Part shown: positions 1-6,174 of the stretch, one piece after another
Layout: each line of letters opens with the position of its first letter
Numbering within the stretch: the first letter of the stretch is position 1
Assembly (NCBI GenBank): GCA_002717285.1
Contig: PBDF01000006.1
Coordinates: forward strand, 136,622-144,893
From: Magnetovibrio sp.
GTDB taxonomy: Bacteria > Pseudomonadota > Alphaproteobacteria > Rhodospirillales_A > JABHCV01
DNA: 8,272 nucleotides
Direction: 5' to 3'
Notes under the pieces: model-generated
Database searches by the model: none
What the model was told of the DNA's origin: nothing
The model's input: the letters and a program-made list of their open reading frames with translations, nothing else
Program-made: the position numbers and the translations under genes

Positions 1-815
1 GGATGTGCTTCAAAAAATTCTTTTGTCATCTGCAAAATATATTCTTGAGCAATACATTGGACTCGGAATTCCATTGGCATTACAACTAATGCTATGTCTG
101 CGGCACGCATTTTTTCAAAAAATACTTTTGGAATCAGATTAGAGCCAATTCGACGACTTTCATCTTCTACAATTAATGTACGACCCGGAAAGGCTCGGCG
201 TTTACGCAATAGATCAATGCCCAAAGAGTTCTCAAAATCAATTTGATTTGATACACCAGATACTCTCTCTCCAAAACTAGACCCCCTATGATTAGCATGA
301 CCCTCCAAATCAAGACTAAATTGAATTTTATTGATAAGTGTCGTTTTTGCAGTTCCTGTTTTTCCACCAATGCGAATGATTGGCAATTGACTTGCCGCAT
401 CTGAAAATTGGTTAAGGATTACGTTTCTCAGGGCTTTGAAGCCTCCATCAATTGAGGGAACATTAATTCCAGATGCTAAAATCCAATCACGTGTATATTT
501 TGAACGCATACCACCTCGCCAACAGTAAATATGGGTATTTGGATTTGCAGACACAAACTCACACCATGCTCTAATACGTTGTTTCTTTGTCGTTCCCTTA
601 ACTAGGGAATGAGCCATTTCAATTGCTGCTTTTCTTCCATTTTTTTTGTAACATGTACCAACAATGTGTCGTTCATCATCGTGTAATATAGGGATGTTGG
701 TTGAGGTGGGGAAAGCACCCTTGGAAAACTCAATCTCAGCGCGAACATCTAAAAAGGGCACACCAGAAATCAGCAAATCCTCAAAATCCTCGCCGTAAAT
801 AATATAATCTGCCAT
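1..815 (-). CDS. mnmH: tRNA 2-selenouridine synthase MnmH, 3' end outside the window
   Basis: MnmH (SelU/YbbB) replaces the sulfur of 2-thiouridine at the tRNA wobble position with selenium from selenophosphate, through a geranylated intermediate. About 271 codons are visible; the E. coli protein has 364 residues, so the C-terminal quarter is missing beyond base 1. The N-terminal rhodanese domain has DVRAEIEF (about residues 23-30), GTCYKKNG (53-60) and the active-site loop YCWRGGMRS with catalytic Cys98. It is followed by a P-loop domain with GGKTGTAKT, then ANHRGSSFG and VEDESRRIGSN, all family signatures. The P-loop has Ala where Gly normally precedes the Lys. The start is fixed: ATG at 815-813 is preceded in frame by TGA and TAA ten and nine codons upstream, with no other start between. 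No clear Shine-Dalgarno is seen. It lies 30 bases behind the JAMM peptidase gene on the same strand, so it is probably cotranscribed. Incompleteness is due to the window edge, not to a visible lesion. Confidence 0.93.
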   Translation of the reverse strand, partial: MADYIIYGEDFEDLLISGVPFLDVRAEIEFSKGAFPTSTNIPILHDDERHIVGTCYKKNGRKAAIEMAHSLVKGTTKKQRIRAWCEFVSANPNTHIYCWRGGMRSKYTRDWILASGINVPSIDGGFKALRNVILNQFSDAASQLPIIRIGGKTGTAKTTLINKIQFSLDLEGHANHRGSSFGERVSGVSNQIDFENSLGIDLLRKRRAFPGRTLIVEDESRRIGSNLIPKVFFEKMRAADIALVVMPMEFRVQCIAQEYILQMTKEFFEAH

Positions 816-845
816 ATCAAAAGTATTTCTGCTGTGATTTTATCA

Positions 846-1292
846 CTATTTGTTAGATTGATGATTAGTGGAAATAAAAAGTGGTATTTCTTGGAAATTC
901 GCTAATGACTCAATGATTCTATACGCCCTAACTTCTTTAATGCCATTTGCATCAAGGCTGATGATAACCCAAAGCATTTTTGGATCGTAGGCCATTTTTA
1001 AATCTTGTTTTGATGGCCTTGCTGGTTGATTGGGATGAGAATGATAGTGGCCAATAACCCTCTCACTAGTTCCTTCTAATTCATGAATAAAATTAAAGTG
1101 TACCTTGGGATCAACCTCAAAGCGAACTCTCGGTGAGCTAGTCGTAAGATTAGTGCTAGCTCGTAATTGGGTAATAGTTAGTTGGTCGTCAATGTCGCCC
1201 TTACCGGCTAGTAAACCACAACATTCATCAGGAAATGCTCTTCTAGCCGACTCAGAAATTTCTTTAATAAATTGATTTTTGACGGAAATCAT
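846..1292 (-). CDS. JAMM/M67 family zinc metallopeptidase (Mov34/MPN-type)
   Basis: This is a 148-residue single-domain JAB1/MPN/Mov34 metalloprotease. The complete zinc site is visible: Glu23 in PDECCGLL, His84 and His86 in GHYHSHP, and Ser94 and Asp97 in SKQD. This fits the pattern H-x-H-x7-S-x2-D, so the enzyme should be active. Known bacterial members cleave isopeptide or C-terminal tails, for example from ubiquitin-like sulfur carriers as Mec+ does with CysO; the substrate here cannot be read from the sequence. The ATG (1292-1290) overlaps the TGA of the upstream membrane-protein gene in an ATGA arrangement, suggesting translational coupling. The gene ends in TAG followed directly by in-frame TGA and TAA. 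mnmH, whose product has a rhodanese domain, follows after 30 bases, so a sulfur-transfer connection is conceivable, but that is inference. Length and motifs match small bacterial M67 proteins. There is no signal peptide or membrane segment. Confidence 0.9.
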   Translation of the reverse strand: MISVKNQFIKEISESARRAFPDECCGLLAGKGDIDDQLTITQLRASTNLTTSSPRVRFEVDPKVHFNFIHELEGTSERVIGHYHSHPNQPARPSKQDLKMAYDPKMLWVIISLDANGIKEVRAYRIIESLANFQEIPLFISTNHQSNK

Positions 1293-1672
1293 GGTGAAGT
1301 CTTAATGGTCCCTAATATGGCTCCATTAGTGGAATTTATAATAATTATTCGCTCGCATTTATGCCCTGAGGGCCCAATTTTTAAAAATAATCTGTAACCG
1401 TTTACATTGACCGTGGCAATATTACAGCCTGATGGTAATGACAATATAACCTCGCCAAAAGAATTTGGTGTGAATATTTTATTGTTTATGTCCTCAGAAG
1501 TAGCAGATAAAGGTGGCATTTGTGTATCACTTAATGCAGGCTTGTTGCTACTTAATTCAAAAAATTTGAAATCTGGATCTACAGATTTACGATACATTCC
1601 ATAGGCAATAACAGTTATTGCAACGATAATAAGAAGGGTCAAAATTGTTACTAAAACCTTGAGTGCTTGCAT
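1289..1672 (-). CDS. Small single-pass membrane protein, DUF6476-like, unknown function
   Basis: The product is about 127 residues from ATG 1672-1670. A short basic N-terminus (MQALKVL) leads into one hydrophobic segment at about residues 6-24, then a polar linker and a C-terminal domain. That domain contains LPSGCNIATVNVNG and ends in the beta-rich stretch IIIINSTNGAILGTIKTSP. This layout resembles the alphaproteobacterial DUF6476 family as I remember it: a short N-terminal membrane anchor and a small domain with a LP(A/S)G motif. The assignment is from memory, not a search. A TTG four codons upstream (1684-1682) would also be in frame, but ATG is preferred because it gives the family-like N-terminus and avoids overlap with the divergent rluD ATG region. 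Its TGA overlaps the JAMM ATG. It is the first gene of the leftward set, 21 bases from divergent rluD, so its promoter must overlap the rluD coding start. Function is unknown. Confidence 0.78.
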   Translation of the reverse strand: MQALKVLVTILTLLIIVAITVIAYGMYRKSVDPDFKFFELSSNKPALSDTQMPPLSATSEDINNKIFTPNSFGEVILSLPSGCNIATVNVNGYRLFLKIGPSGHKCERIIIINSTNGAILGTIKTSP

Positions 1673-1693
1673 AATTTTGTACAATCTTCAGTC
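1673..1693. promoter_or_regulatory. 21-base divergent start region between rluD and the DUF6476-like gene
   Basis: Two ATG codons face away from each other with 21 bases between them. The 8-base palindrome TTGTACAA lies at 1677-1684. For the rightward gene, TACAAT (1680-1685) matches five of six bases of a -10 element, with TTGAGT (1659-1664) 15 bases upstream as a poor -35. Transcription from it would begin near 1692, so rluD mRNA could be leaderless or nearly so; no Shine-Dalgarno precedes ATG 1694. An alternative -10 is CATAAT at 1670-1675. No convincing leftward promoter was found by eye. All of this is motif inspection only. Confidence 0.35.
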
Positions 1694-2698
1694 ATGAACG
1701 AAAAAAACCAACTCACCACTTACACTGTAAAGGTACCTGTGGACAAGGCAGGACAGCGTCTAGATAGCTTTCTTGCTGATACTTTAGACGATTTTTCACG
1801 CACGCGCTTGAAAAATTTGATTGACGAAGGCAGGGTCATTCCTGAGAAGGGTCTGGTCGGTGGAGGTGTTCTTGATCCATCAAGTAAGGTTTTAGCTGAT
1901 CAAGTGTTTTTGATTGAGATTCCTTCACTCGTTTCAGCAATTCCAAAGGCCCAAGCAATACCGCTAGACATCATTTATGAAGACAATGATATTTTTGTCA
2001 TCAATAAAGAGGCTGGAATGGTTGTTCACCCAGCCCCTGGTAGTCCTGATGGTACCTTGGTCAATGCTCTACTTGGCCACAACCTTAAACAGGGTAATAT
2101 TGGATTATCTGGTATTGGCGGGGTCGAACGGCCGGGAATTGTTCACCGACTTGATAAAGGGACTAGTGGTCTAATTGTCGTAGCAAAAAATGATGTTACA
2201 CATCGTTTTCTGAGTGAACAATTCTCAAGTCGTTCAATCAAACGGGCATACTTTGCTCTGATTTGGGGTGTGCCAAGACGATATGTGGGCGAGATTTCTA
2301 GTAAAATTGGACGTTCCCGTACCAACCGGAAAAAGATGTCTGTTGTTGCTAGTGGTGGAAAAGCTGCTTTGACCCACTATAAAATAGTAAAAACGTATGG
2401 GGACATAATTTCATTAGTCAAATGCCATCTGAGTACTGGGCGTACCCATCAGATAAGAGTTCACATGGCTTCTATCGGTCATCCGGTAATAGGCGATCCA
2501 CTTTACGGTTGTCGTAAAAGATTTAAACATGCGGGATTGAACGACTTAGCTCTTGCTGAAATTAAGAGCCTAGATCATCAGGTATTACATGCAAGTGTGC
2601 TTGGCTTTAGGTCGAGATCAGGACAAGAACCACTTTATTTTGAAAGTGAATTTCCTAAATACTTTACTAAATTATTAGATATACTTGATAAGATGTAA
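1694..2698 (+). CDS. rluD: RluD/RluA-family 23S rRNA pseudouridine synthase
   Basis: This 334-residue protein isomerises uridine to pseudouridine in 23S rRNA; RluD proper modifies helix 69 (positions 1911, 1915 and 1917). An N-terminal S4 RNA-binding domain (about residues 10-75, with AGQRLDSFLA and SRTRLKNLI) precedes the catalytic domain. That domain has the motif VHRLDKGTSGLIVV with catalytic Asp154, and the C-terminal signature LSTGRTHQIRVHMASIGHP. Length and order match full RluC/RluD proteins (about 320-330 residues). RluD is preferred over RluC because of its position before an rpoH remnant, an alphaproteobacterial arrangement. ATG 1694 is chosen over the in-frame TTG at 1667: it gives the usual MNE...YTVKVP N-terminus and avoids an overlap with the divergent gene. 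The reading frame is uninterrupted, unlike its degraded neighbour, so it is under selection. No clear terminator follows the TAA. Confidence 0.92.
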   Translation: MNEKNQLTTYTVKVPVDKAGQRLDSFLADTLDDFSRTRLKNLIDEGRVIPEKGLVGGGVLDPSSKVLADQVFLIEIPSLVSAIPKAQAIPLDIIYEDNDIFVINKEAGMVVHPAPGSPDGTLVNALLGHNLKQGNIGLSGIGGVERPGIVHRLDKGTSGLIVVAKNDVTHRFLSEQFSSRSIKRAYFALIWGVPRRYVGEISSKIGRSRTNRKKMSVVASGGKAALTHYKIVKTYGDIISLVKCHLSTGRTHQIRVHMASIGHPVIGDPLYGCRKRFKHAGLNDLALAEIKSLDHQVLHASVLGFRSRSGQEPLYFESEFPKYFTKLLDILDKM

Positions 2699-2818
2699 TT
2701 ACTATTTTGCTCGGTAAAAACTCAGGTGTTATTAATCAATTCTATGGAGGAAAAAACTCAAATTGAGACTTAAGGAAAATTTGAGGGTGGTACAAAAACA
2801 GTTTATGGGGTCTTCAAA
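2699..2818 (+). other. Former leader region between rluD and the rpoH remnant
   Basis: This 120-base AT-rich stretch probably held the rpoH promoter and leader. A GGAGG at 2746-2750 has no convincing start behind it. GGGG at 2807-2810 sits 8 bases before the remnant ATG at 2819 and is the likely old ribosome binding site. An 8-base inverted repeat (CTCAAATT 2757-2764 with AATTTGAG 2778-2785, 13-base loop) could fold, but it lacks a following T-run, so it is not a typical terminator. No strong -35/-10 pair was seen. Confidence 0.4.
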
Positions 2819-3315
2819 ATGAGTGTATTAACTTTTGAATTTGACCAAATTGCGGTTGAAACATTTAACCGATATCTCTAAGCAAGCAAATGTTTCCTCT
2901 GCTTAATAATCAAGAAGAAATTCCTCTCTCAAAGAAAAGAGAGATAAGCGTTCAAGCGTGCCTCCCATCCCCCGGTGACGAGTAATCTTAGATTGGCTGT
3001 TAAAAACAGCTATGAACTGTCGTGGATATAGCTTACCAGTTGGCGAGCTGATTGTGATGGGGAATGTGGATACGATTTATTTGGTAAGTTTTTATGATCT
3101 AGAAAAGGCTTCAGCCCCTCAACTTAATCATTATGGTGGTTTTGTGTAGCTATTTAGTAGTACGCTTTTAAAGCCGTGGTCGCTAATAAGAATGGAGACT
3201 ATGTTAGTTCAGATTGACTATGGAAAGTCTTAGTTAGTGTTCCAGAATTTCAAGCAAAAAGTTCGTAAAATTTAAGCTCGAGCTTTTAAAAAAGGCAAAA
3301 AACAGTAAAGAATTT
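2819..3315 (+). pseudogene. rpoH: Degraded, truncated RNA polymerase sigma-32 (rpoH) pseudogene
   Basis: Conceptual translation in three shifting frames recovers the N-terminal half of an alphaproteobacterial heat-shock sigma factor. From ATG 2819 the frame gives MSVLTFEF...FNRYL, then TAA. One base is then missing, and the next frame gives FPLLNNQEE (from 2893; family FPML....E). A further shift gives VTSNLRLAVK (2975-3004; family VTSHLRLVAK). One extra A in the run at 3002-3006 leads to AMNCRGYSLPVGELI and GNV (to 3068). From there to KPWSLIRM (family RSWSLVKM) the spacing equals the family exactly, 37 codons from after GNV to the Trp at 3177, but with a TAG at 3147. Further stops lie at 3231 and 3273. 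Homology is clear to about 3212 and plausible (LLKKAKNSKEF, near the RpoH box LRKAK) to 3315. The core region 2.4 Trp pair is gone, and the C-terminal half with sigma region 4 is absent. The position behind rluD supports the identification. It cannot encode a working sigma factor. Confidence 0.88.
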
Positions 3316-3347
3316 AGTTATGGATGAGAGTAAGGTGTGCTCTAAAA

Positions 3348-3953
3348 TTAAGATGCCTTGGTTTCTGAAAAAGCACTTTTAACACCATCAATTGGCTTTG
3401 TAGTGTCGATGGTTTTTGAGGAAGGCTGAACAATAGTGTCACCATTTGCTTCATTACTCAACCTATCGGGCATACTATTTGTGTCTTGTACTTTAATGAC
3501 AATATCACCCCATTCCTCAACAAGCTTACGTTGCGATGAGCGAAGGCTAGATACTCTGCTTTGTGCAAGAACTGTGATGAATGTTGCAATAAAAGGGGGA
3601 AGGGACTGAAATATCATCCATCCAAAAGCTGCAGCTCCATACATGACAACTAGTGAAAATACATCAGTAAGAATTAGTATTGCAGCGTTCATACTATTAT
3701 CACCGGTCCATAAATCGATTAAATAGGGCAAAACGCCACATAAATTTAGGCTACCGATACAAAAGACGGAATTTTTTTCAGGAGTATTATCAACAATAAA
3801 AGCAACAAATGTTGGTAGTAATGCAAAGATAATTACCATAACGGATGGTAGGGAAAAAATAACTAAAACAATGAAACTTATTGATAAGCAAACAGTTAGA
3901 AGATTTCGTCTTAAAAAGTTTGCTTGTTCTGGTTTTTGAGCATTTTTAGCCAT
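3348..3953 (-). CDS. Conserved-looking polytopic membrane protein, unknown function
   Basis: The product is 201 residues. A basic N-terminus (FLRRN, 13-17) precedes hydrophobic segments at about 18-34, 37-54, possibly 63-80, and 89-130, the last long enough for two passes. A polar, Ser/Thr-rich tail follows from about 131 to the end, with RVSSLRSSQRKLVEEWGD at 133-150. Well-formed motifs such as LPTFVAFIVDNTPEK, CGVLPYLIDLW and YGAAAFGWMIFQSLPP look like conserved loop and helix sequence rather than noise, so it is a genuine protein, but I cannot name a family. ATG 3953-3951 lies 5 bases behind the stop of the pseudokinase-like gene, so the two are almost certainly one operon and may work together at the membrane. 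A GGAG lies 14 bases before the ATG, a long spacing, so translational coupling is likely. It ends convergently with the rpoH remnant. Confidence 0.8.
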   Translation of the reverse strand: MAKNAQKPEQANFLRRNLLTVCLSISFIVLVIFSLPSVMVIIFALLPTFVAFIVDNTPEKNSVFCIGSLNLCGVLPYLIDLWTGDNSMNAAILILTDVFSLVVMYGAAAFGWMIFQSLPPFIATFITVLAQSRVSSLRSSQRKLVEEWGDIVIKVQDTNSMPDRLSNEANGDTIVQPSSKTIDTTKPIDGVKSAFSETKAS

Positions 3954-3958
3954 GTTGA

Positions 3959-6010
3959 TTATGAAAACTCCGAAAGGAAAAGAATGGTGGTAACAATCAT
4001 TAAGATGATGAGAGACACCAAGGCTGAAAATTTTTGTCCTTGTTCTACTGTAGCCTCCTGCGAGGATAAATCTCCAGACTTTATGTCCTGTATCTGTTTT
4101 TCAATGGTTTTATATTCCAAACATGTGTTCTCAAAATCTTCCCTATCTTGATCACGTATTTCAGGATCGTCTACCAGATTAATCAGCTCAATTAGGCTGC
4201 CTTCACTAACAATTTGTGGAATTTCTTCCTCTATTCTTTTTCGTGTAGACAGGTTGTAATAGGTATTAATGACAGGTCCTAACAGACTTCCAACCCAGTT
4301 TGTCAATGAGTAAAATGGTTGATCATTGCGACTTTTTAATTGCAGTGTAGCAAGAAGTCGAAGCATACCGATCAAAAAAGATGAGTCTTTTTGTTCTGAA
4401 AGAACACTAAGTTCATTCTCTATTGATGGTCCAATTCGAGCGGCAATAAAAGCTGTAATATGGCGGTCAATAGGACGTAGTTTTTGATCTGTTACATCAG
4501 CGATTTCATCCAGAGCTGGCAACAATTGTTGGAGGTTTATAACACAATTTTTTGAAATTAGAGGGCTTTGACAGGGAAGTGAGCTATTTAATTGGTAAAG
4601 GCATCGTTCAATTCCAAATCCAGTATCGGTATTTTGCAAGAAGCTCGCCATTTCTCTATAAGTCATTTGAAACTTATATGAATTACTATCACGTAACTGT
4701 TGAGAAGGTGCTCCGTACCAAAAATTAGGAAGATCATACCTAAGCACTTCTGCAGCAGTTTGCATTGTGTTACGGCGTAAAAGTTCTACGGCTATGGTAG
4801 GCCCGTAGGCATCTGGCATGAAAGAGAGGCCTTTGTAGCGAATAGGAGCAAGTGGATCCATCAAGATAGATGCTCTGGCAACTACGTGGTCATCGCTATT
4901 ACGAATTTCATTTTCTTTAGCGGTTGCAGTAGTGGCAATTGCATTAATTTTGAGAGCTAAATCATCTTCACCAAGGTTATGTCTGATCCATTTTTCAAGC
5001 CTTCCTTCCTTGATTGCTATAGCAGCTTCCTTGATATTTTTAGTAAAGGCGTGTGCTAGAACTCTGGGGTTATGGTAGTTCTTCTCCATAAAAGCATATG
5101 GTTTAGTGGCTTTTCTTGAGGTTATATGTTTTTTTGAGTTTTGTTTTTTTCCGTTGAGCCACTGGGTCATTTCCTCACGCCCCCAACGTTCATTTATGTC
5201 ATCGATAACAAAGCCGCGAACTGGTTCTTGAATTGAACTGAAAATTCTTCGACTCCCACATAAGGCATCGTAGGTTCCCAACTCAAATTTAGCTGTAAAT
5301 AGTTCTTCTAGCGTTTCGTATTCTTGTATTCTTTCGCCAAGAATAAGAACAATAATAGTAACGCCTAACGCGTAAAGATCATCACTTAGATCTCCATTTC
5401 CACGCCCGCTTGCTGATGCCATAGATCGGTGTAGTGGTTCATATATAATAGGCTGATCAAATCCTGGTGGGCAAGTAAGGCAATCACCAATAACAACTTC
5501 TTGGTGTTCGTTGTCCATAAAGAACAAATTTTCAGCACGAATTTCTCTGTGTGTTATTCTAATTGAGTCAAGATGTTCAATTGCCCGAAAAACAGGGTCT
5601 ATTATAATGTTCTGGAAGTTTTCTTCGTTGACTTCAAATTCACCACGCTGAATAGCTCCAACAACACTGCCACCAAGAGGACGCTCATAAATTAGTATGA
5701 TGGTTTTTTGGTCTAGTTGTGGCCAAAAGGCTACATCCCAGGTTACCAGAGTCATGACACCTATGTGATCCATGCTGATTAAGTCTGGAGCGTGATTTAA
5801 GCGTGCTGGAAGACCTGGAGTGCAAACAAGGGCAAAAAGCTCTCTATCTGAGTCGCGACCATCAGCAACATCGTAAGCCTTTGCTGAAGGCAGACTTAAA
5901 TCATTTAATGGTGTATCTTCTTTGACCAAATATTGGCCTTTGATAAGGACCGGGCTAGAGTCAATAGCCTCTTGGTCACCTGCACCATTTTCTTGGGGCG
6001 AGATAGCCAT
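3959..6010 (-). CDS. Large tail-anchored protein with degenerate protein-kinase (pseudokinase) domain
   Basis: The product has 683 residues from ATG 6010-6008. Residues of about 30-270 keep the C-lobe of a protein kinase. The catalytic loop reads THREIRAENLFF, with His154 and Arg155 present but Glu156 in place of the catalytic Asp, and Asn161 kept. Asp176 in IGDC stands at the DFG position. YEP (190-192) replaces APE, and DDLYALGV (210-217) matches subdomain IX. No glycine-rich loop or VAIK lysine is visible in the N-lobe, so it is probably a pseudokinase. About 400 further residues of unknown fold follow, and one hydrophobic segment close to the C-terminus (about 661-679) would make a tail anchor with the rest in the cytoplasm. 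In-frame starts at TTG 6040 and ATG 6025 are possible; ATG 6010 is chosen because GGA precedes it by 6 bases. The membrane-protein gene follows after 5 bases. Substrate, ligand and role are unknown; signalling or scaffold function is inference. Confidence 0.82.
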   Translation of the reverse strand: MAISPQENGAGDQEAIDSSPVLIKGQYLVKEDTPLNDLSLPSAKAYDVADGRDSDRELFALVCTPGLPARLNHAPDLISMDHIGVMTLVTWDVAFWPQLDQKTIILIYERPLGGSVVGAIQRGEFEVNEENFQNIIIDPVFRAIEHLDSIRITHREIRAENLFFMDNEHQEVVIGDCLTCPPGFDQPIIYEPLHRSMASASGRGNGDLSDDLYALGVTIIVLILGERIQEYETLEELFTAKFELGTYDALCGSRRIFSSIQEPVRGFVIDDINERWGREEMTQWLNGKKQNSKKHITSRKATKPYAFMEKNYHNPRVLAHAFTKNIKEAAIAIKEGRLEKWIRHNLGEDDLALKINAIATTATAKENEIRNSDDHVVARASILMDPLAPIRYKGLSFMPDAYGPTIAVELLRRNTMQTAAEVLRYDLPNFWYGAPSQQLRDSNSYKFQMTYREMASFLQNTDTGFGIERCLYQLNSSLPCQSPLISKNCVINLQQLLPALDEIADVTDQKLRPIDRHITAFIAARIGPSIENELSVLSEQKDSSFLIGMLRLLATLQLKSRNDQPFYSLTNWVGSLLGPVINTYYNLSTRKRIEEEIPQIVSEGSLIELINLVDDPEIRDQDREDFENTCLEYKTIEKQIQDIKSGDLSSQEATVEQGQKFSALVSLIILMIVTTILFLSEFS

Positions 6011-6174
6011 ATTTTTTCCAAACATCGGAAACGTTGCCAAGCTTTCTAGCTGGCGACAAATTTATAATTTTTAGATTCTATCGCTAATACTCCACATTAA
6101 CAATCAAATATTGAAATTTAAGAGTTTAAAATTTACAGATTTAAAAAAGATACTTTCCTCATTTACTTTTTTTC
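6011..6174. other. Non-coding gap between purA and the pseudokinase gene
   Basis: This gap is very AT-rich, and length depends on which start the pseudokinase gene uses (134 bases with TTG 6040, 164 with ATG 6010). Apart from the candidate promoter at 6067-6103, it shows several T/A runs and imperfect TTTAAA repeats (6125-6145 region). A run of six T on the minus strand just behind purA is preceded by only a weak, AT-only potential stem, so no terminator is called. No small ORF with a convincing ribosome binding site was found. Confidence 0.4.
6067..6103 (-). promoter_or_regulatory. Candidate promoter for the pseudokinase/membrane-protein operon
   Basis: Read on the minus strand, TTGTTA (6103-6098, four of six matches to TTGACA) is followed after exactly 17 bases by TAGAAT (6080-6075, five of six to TATAAT). 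The expected transcript start is near 6067, some 57 bases before the preferred ATG at 6010. It lies in the non-coding gap behind purA, where an operon promoter would be expected. It was found by eye in a very AT-rich stretch, so chance occurrence is a real possibility. Confidence 0.4.

Noticed and set aside
173..400. Leftward 75-codon open frame inside mnmH
   Set aside because: It overlaps the strongly supported mnmH frame and its translation matches nothing recognisable; it is a shadow of mnmH.
1407..1604. Rightward 65-codon open frame opposite the DUF6476-like gene
   Set aside because: It is antisense to a gene with clear protein character, has no ribosome binding site and no recognisable motif.
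1977..2325. Open frames of about 60-65 codons overlapping rluD in other frames
   Set aside because: They lie wholly within the conserved catalytic part of rluD and are shadows.
2757..2785. Inverted repeat with 8-base arms behind rluD as a terminator
   Set aside because: The arms are AT-rich, the loop is 13 bases and no T-run follows, so it does not look like an intrinsic terminator.
2744..2822. Short leader ORFs before the rpoH remnant (ATG 2744, 9 codons; TTG 2763, 19 codons overlapping the remnant ATG)
   Set aside because: They are too short, one needs a TTG start, and the downstream gene is dead, so there is no reason to expect a maintained regulatory peptide.
2925..2944. TCTCTC...GAGAGA hairpin
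   Set aside because: The 6-base stem lies within sequence that translates as rpoH remnant, with no T-run and no boundary to serve.
3274..3285. 12-base perfect palindrome AAGCTCGAGCTT
   Set aside because: It stands alone inside decayed rpoH sequence with no second copy or neighbouring promoter, so it is likely chance.
2699..3347. A non-coding RNA gene, tRNA or mobile element filling the gene-free stretch
   Set aside because: No cloverleaf, terminal inverted repeats or transposase fragments were seen, and rpoH homology explains most of it.
3924..4151. Rightward 75-codon frame across the pseudokinase/membrane-protein junction
   Set aside because: It is antisense to two well-supported genes and has no motif of its own.
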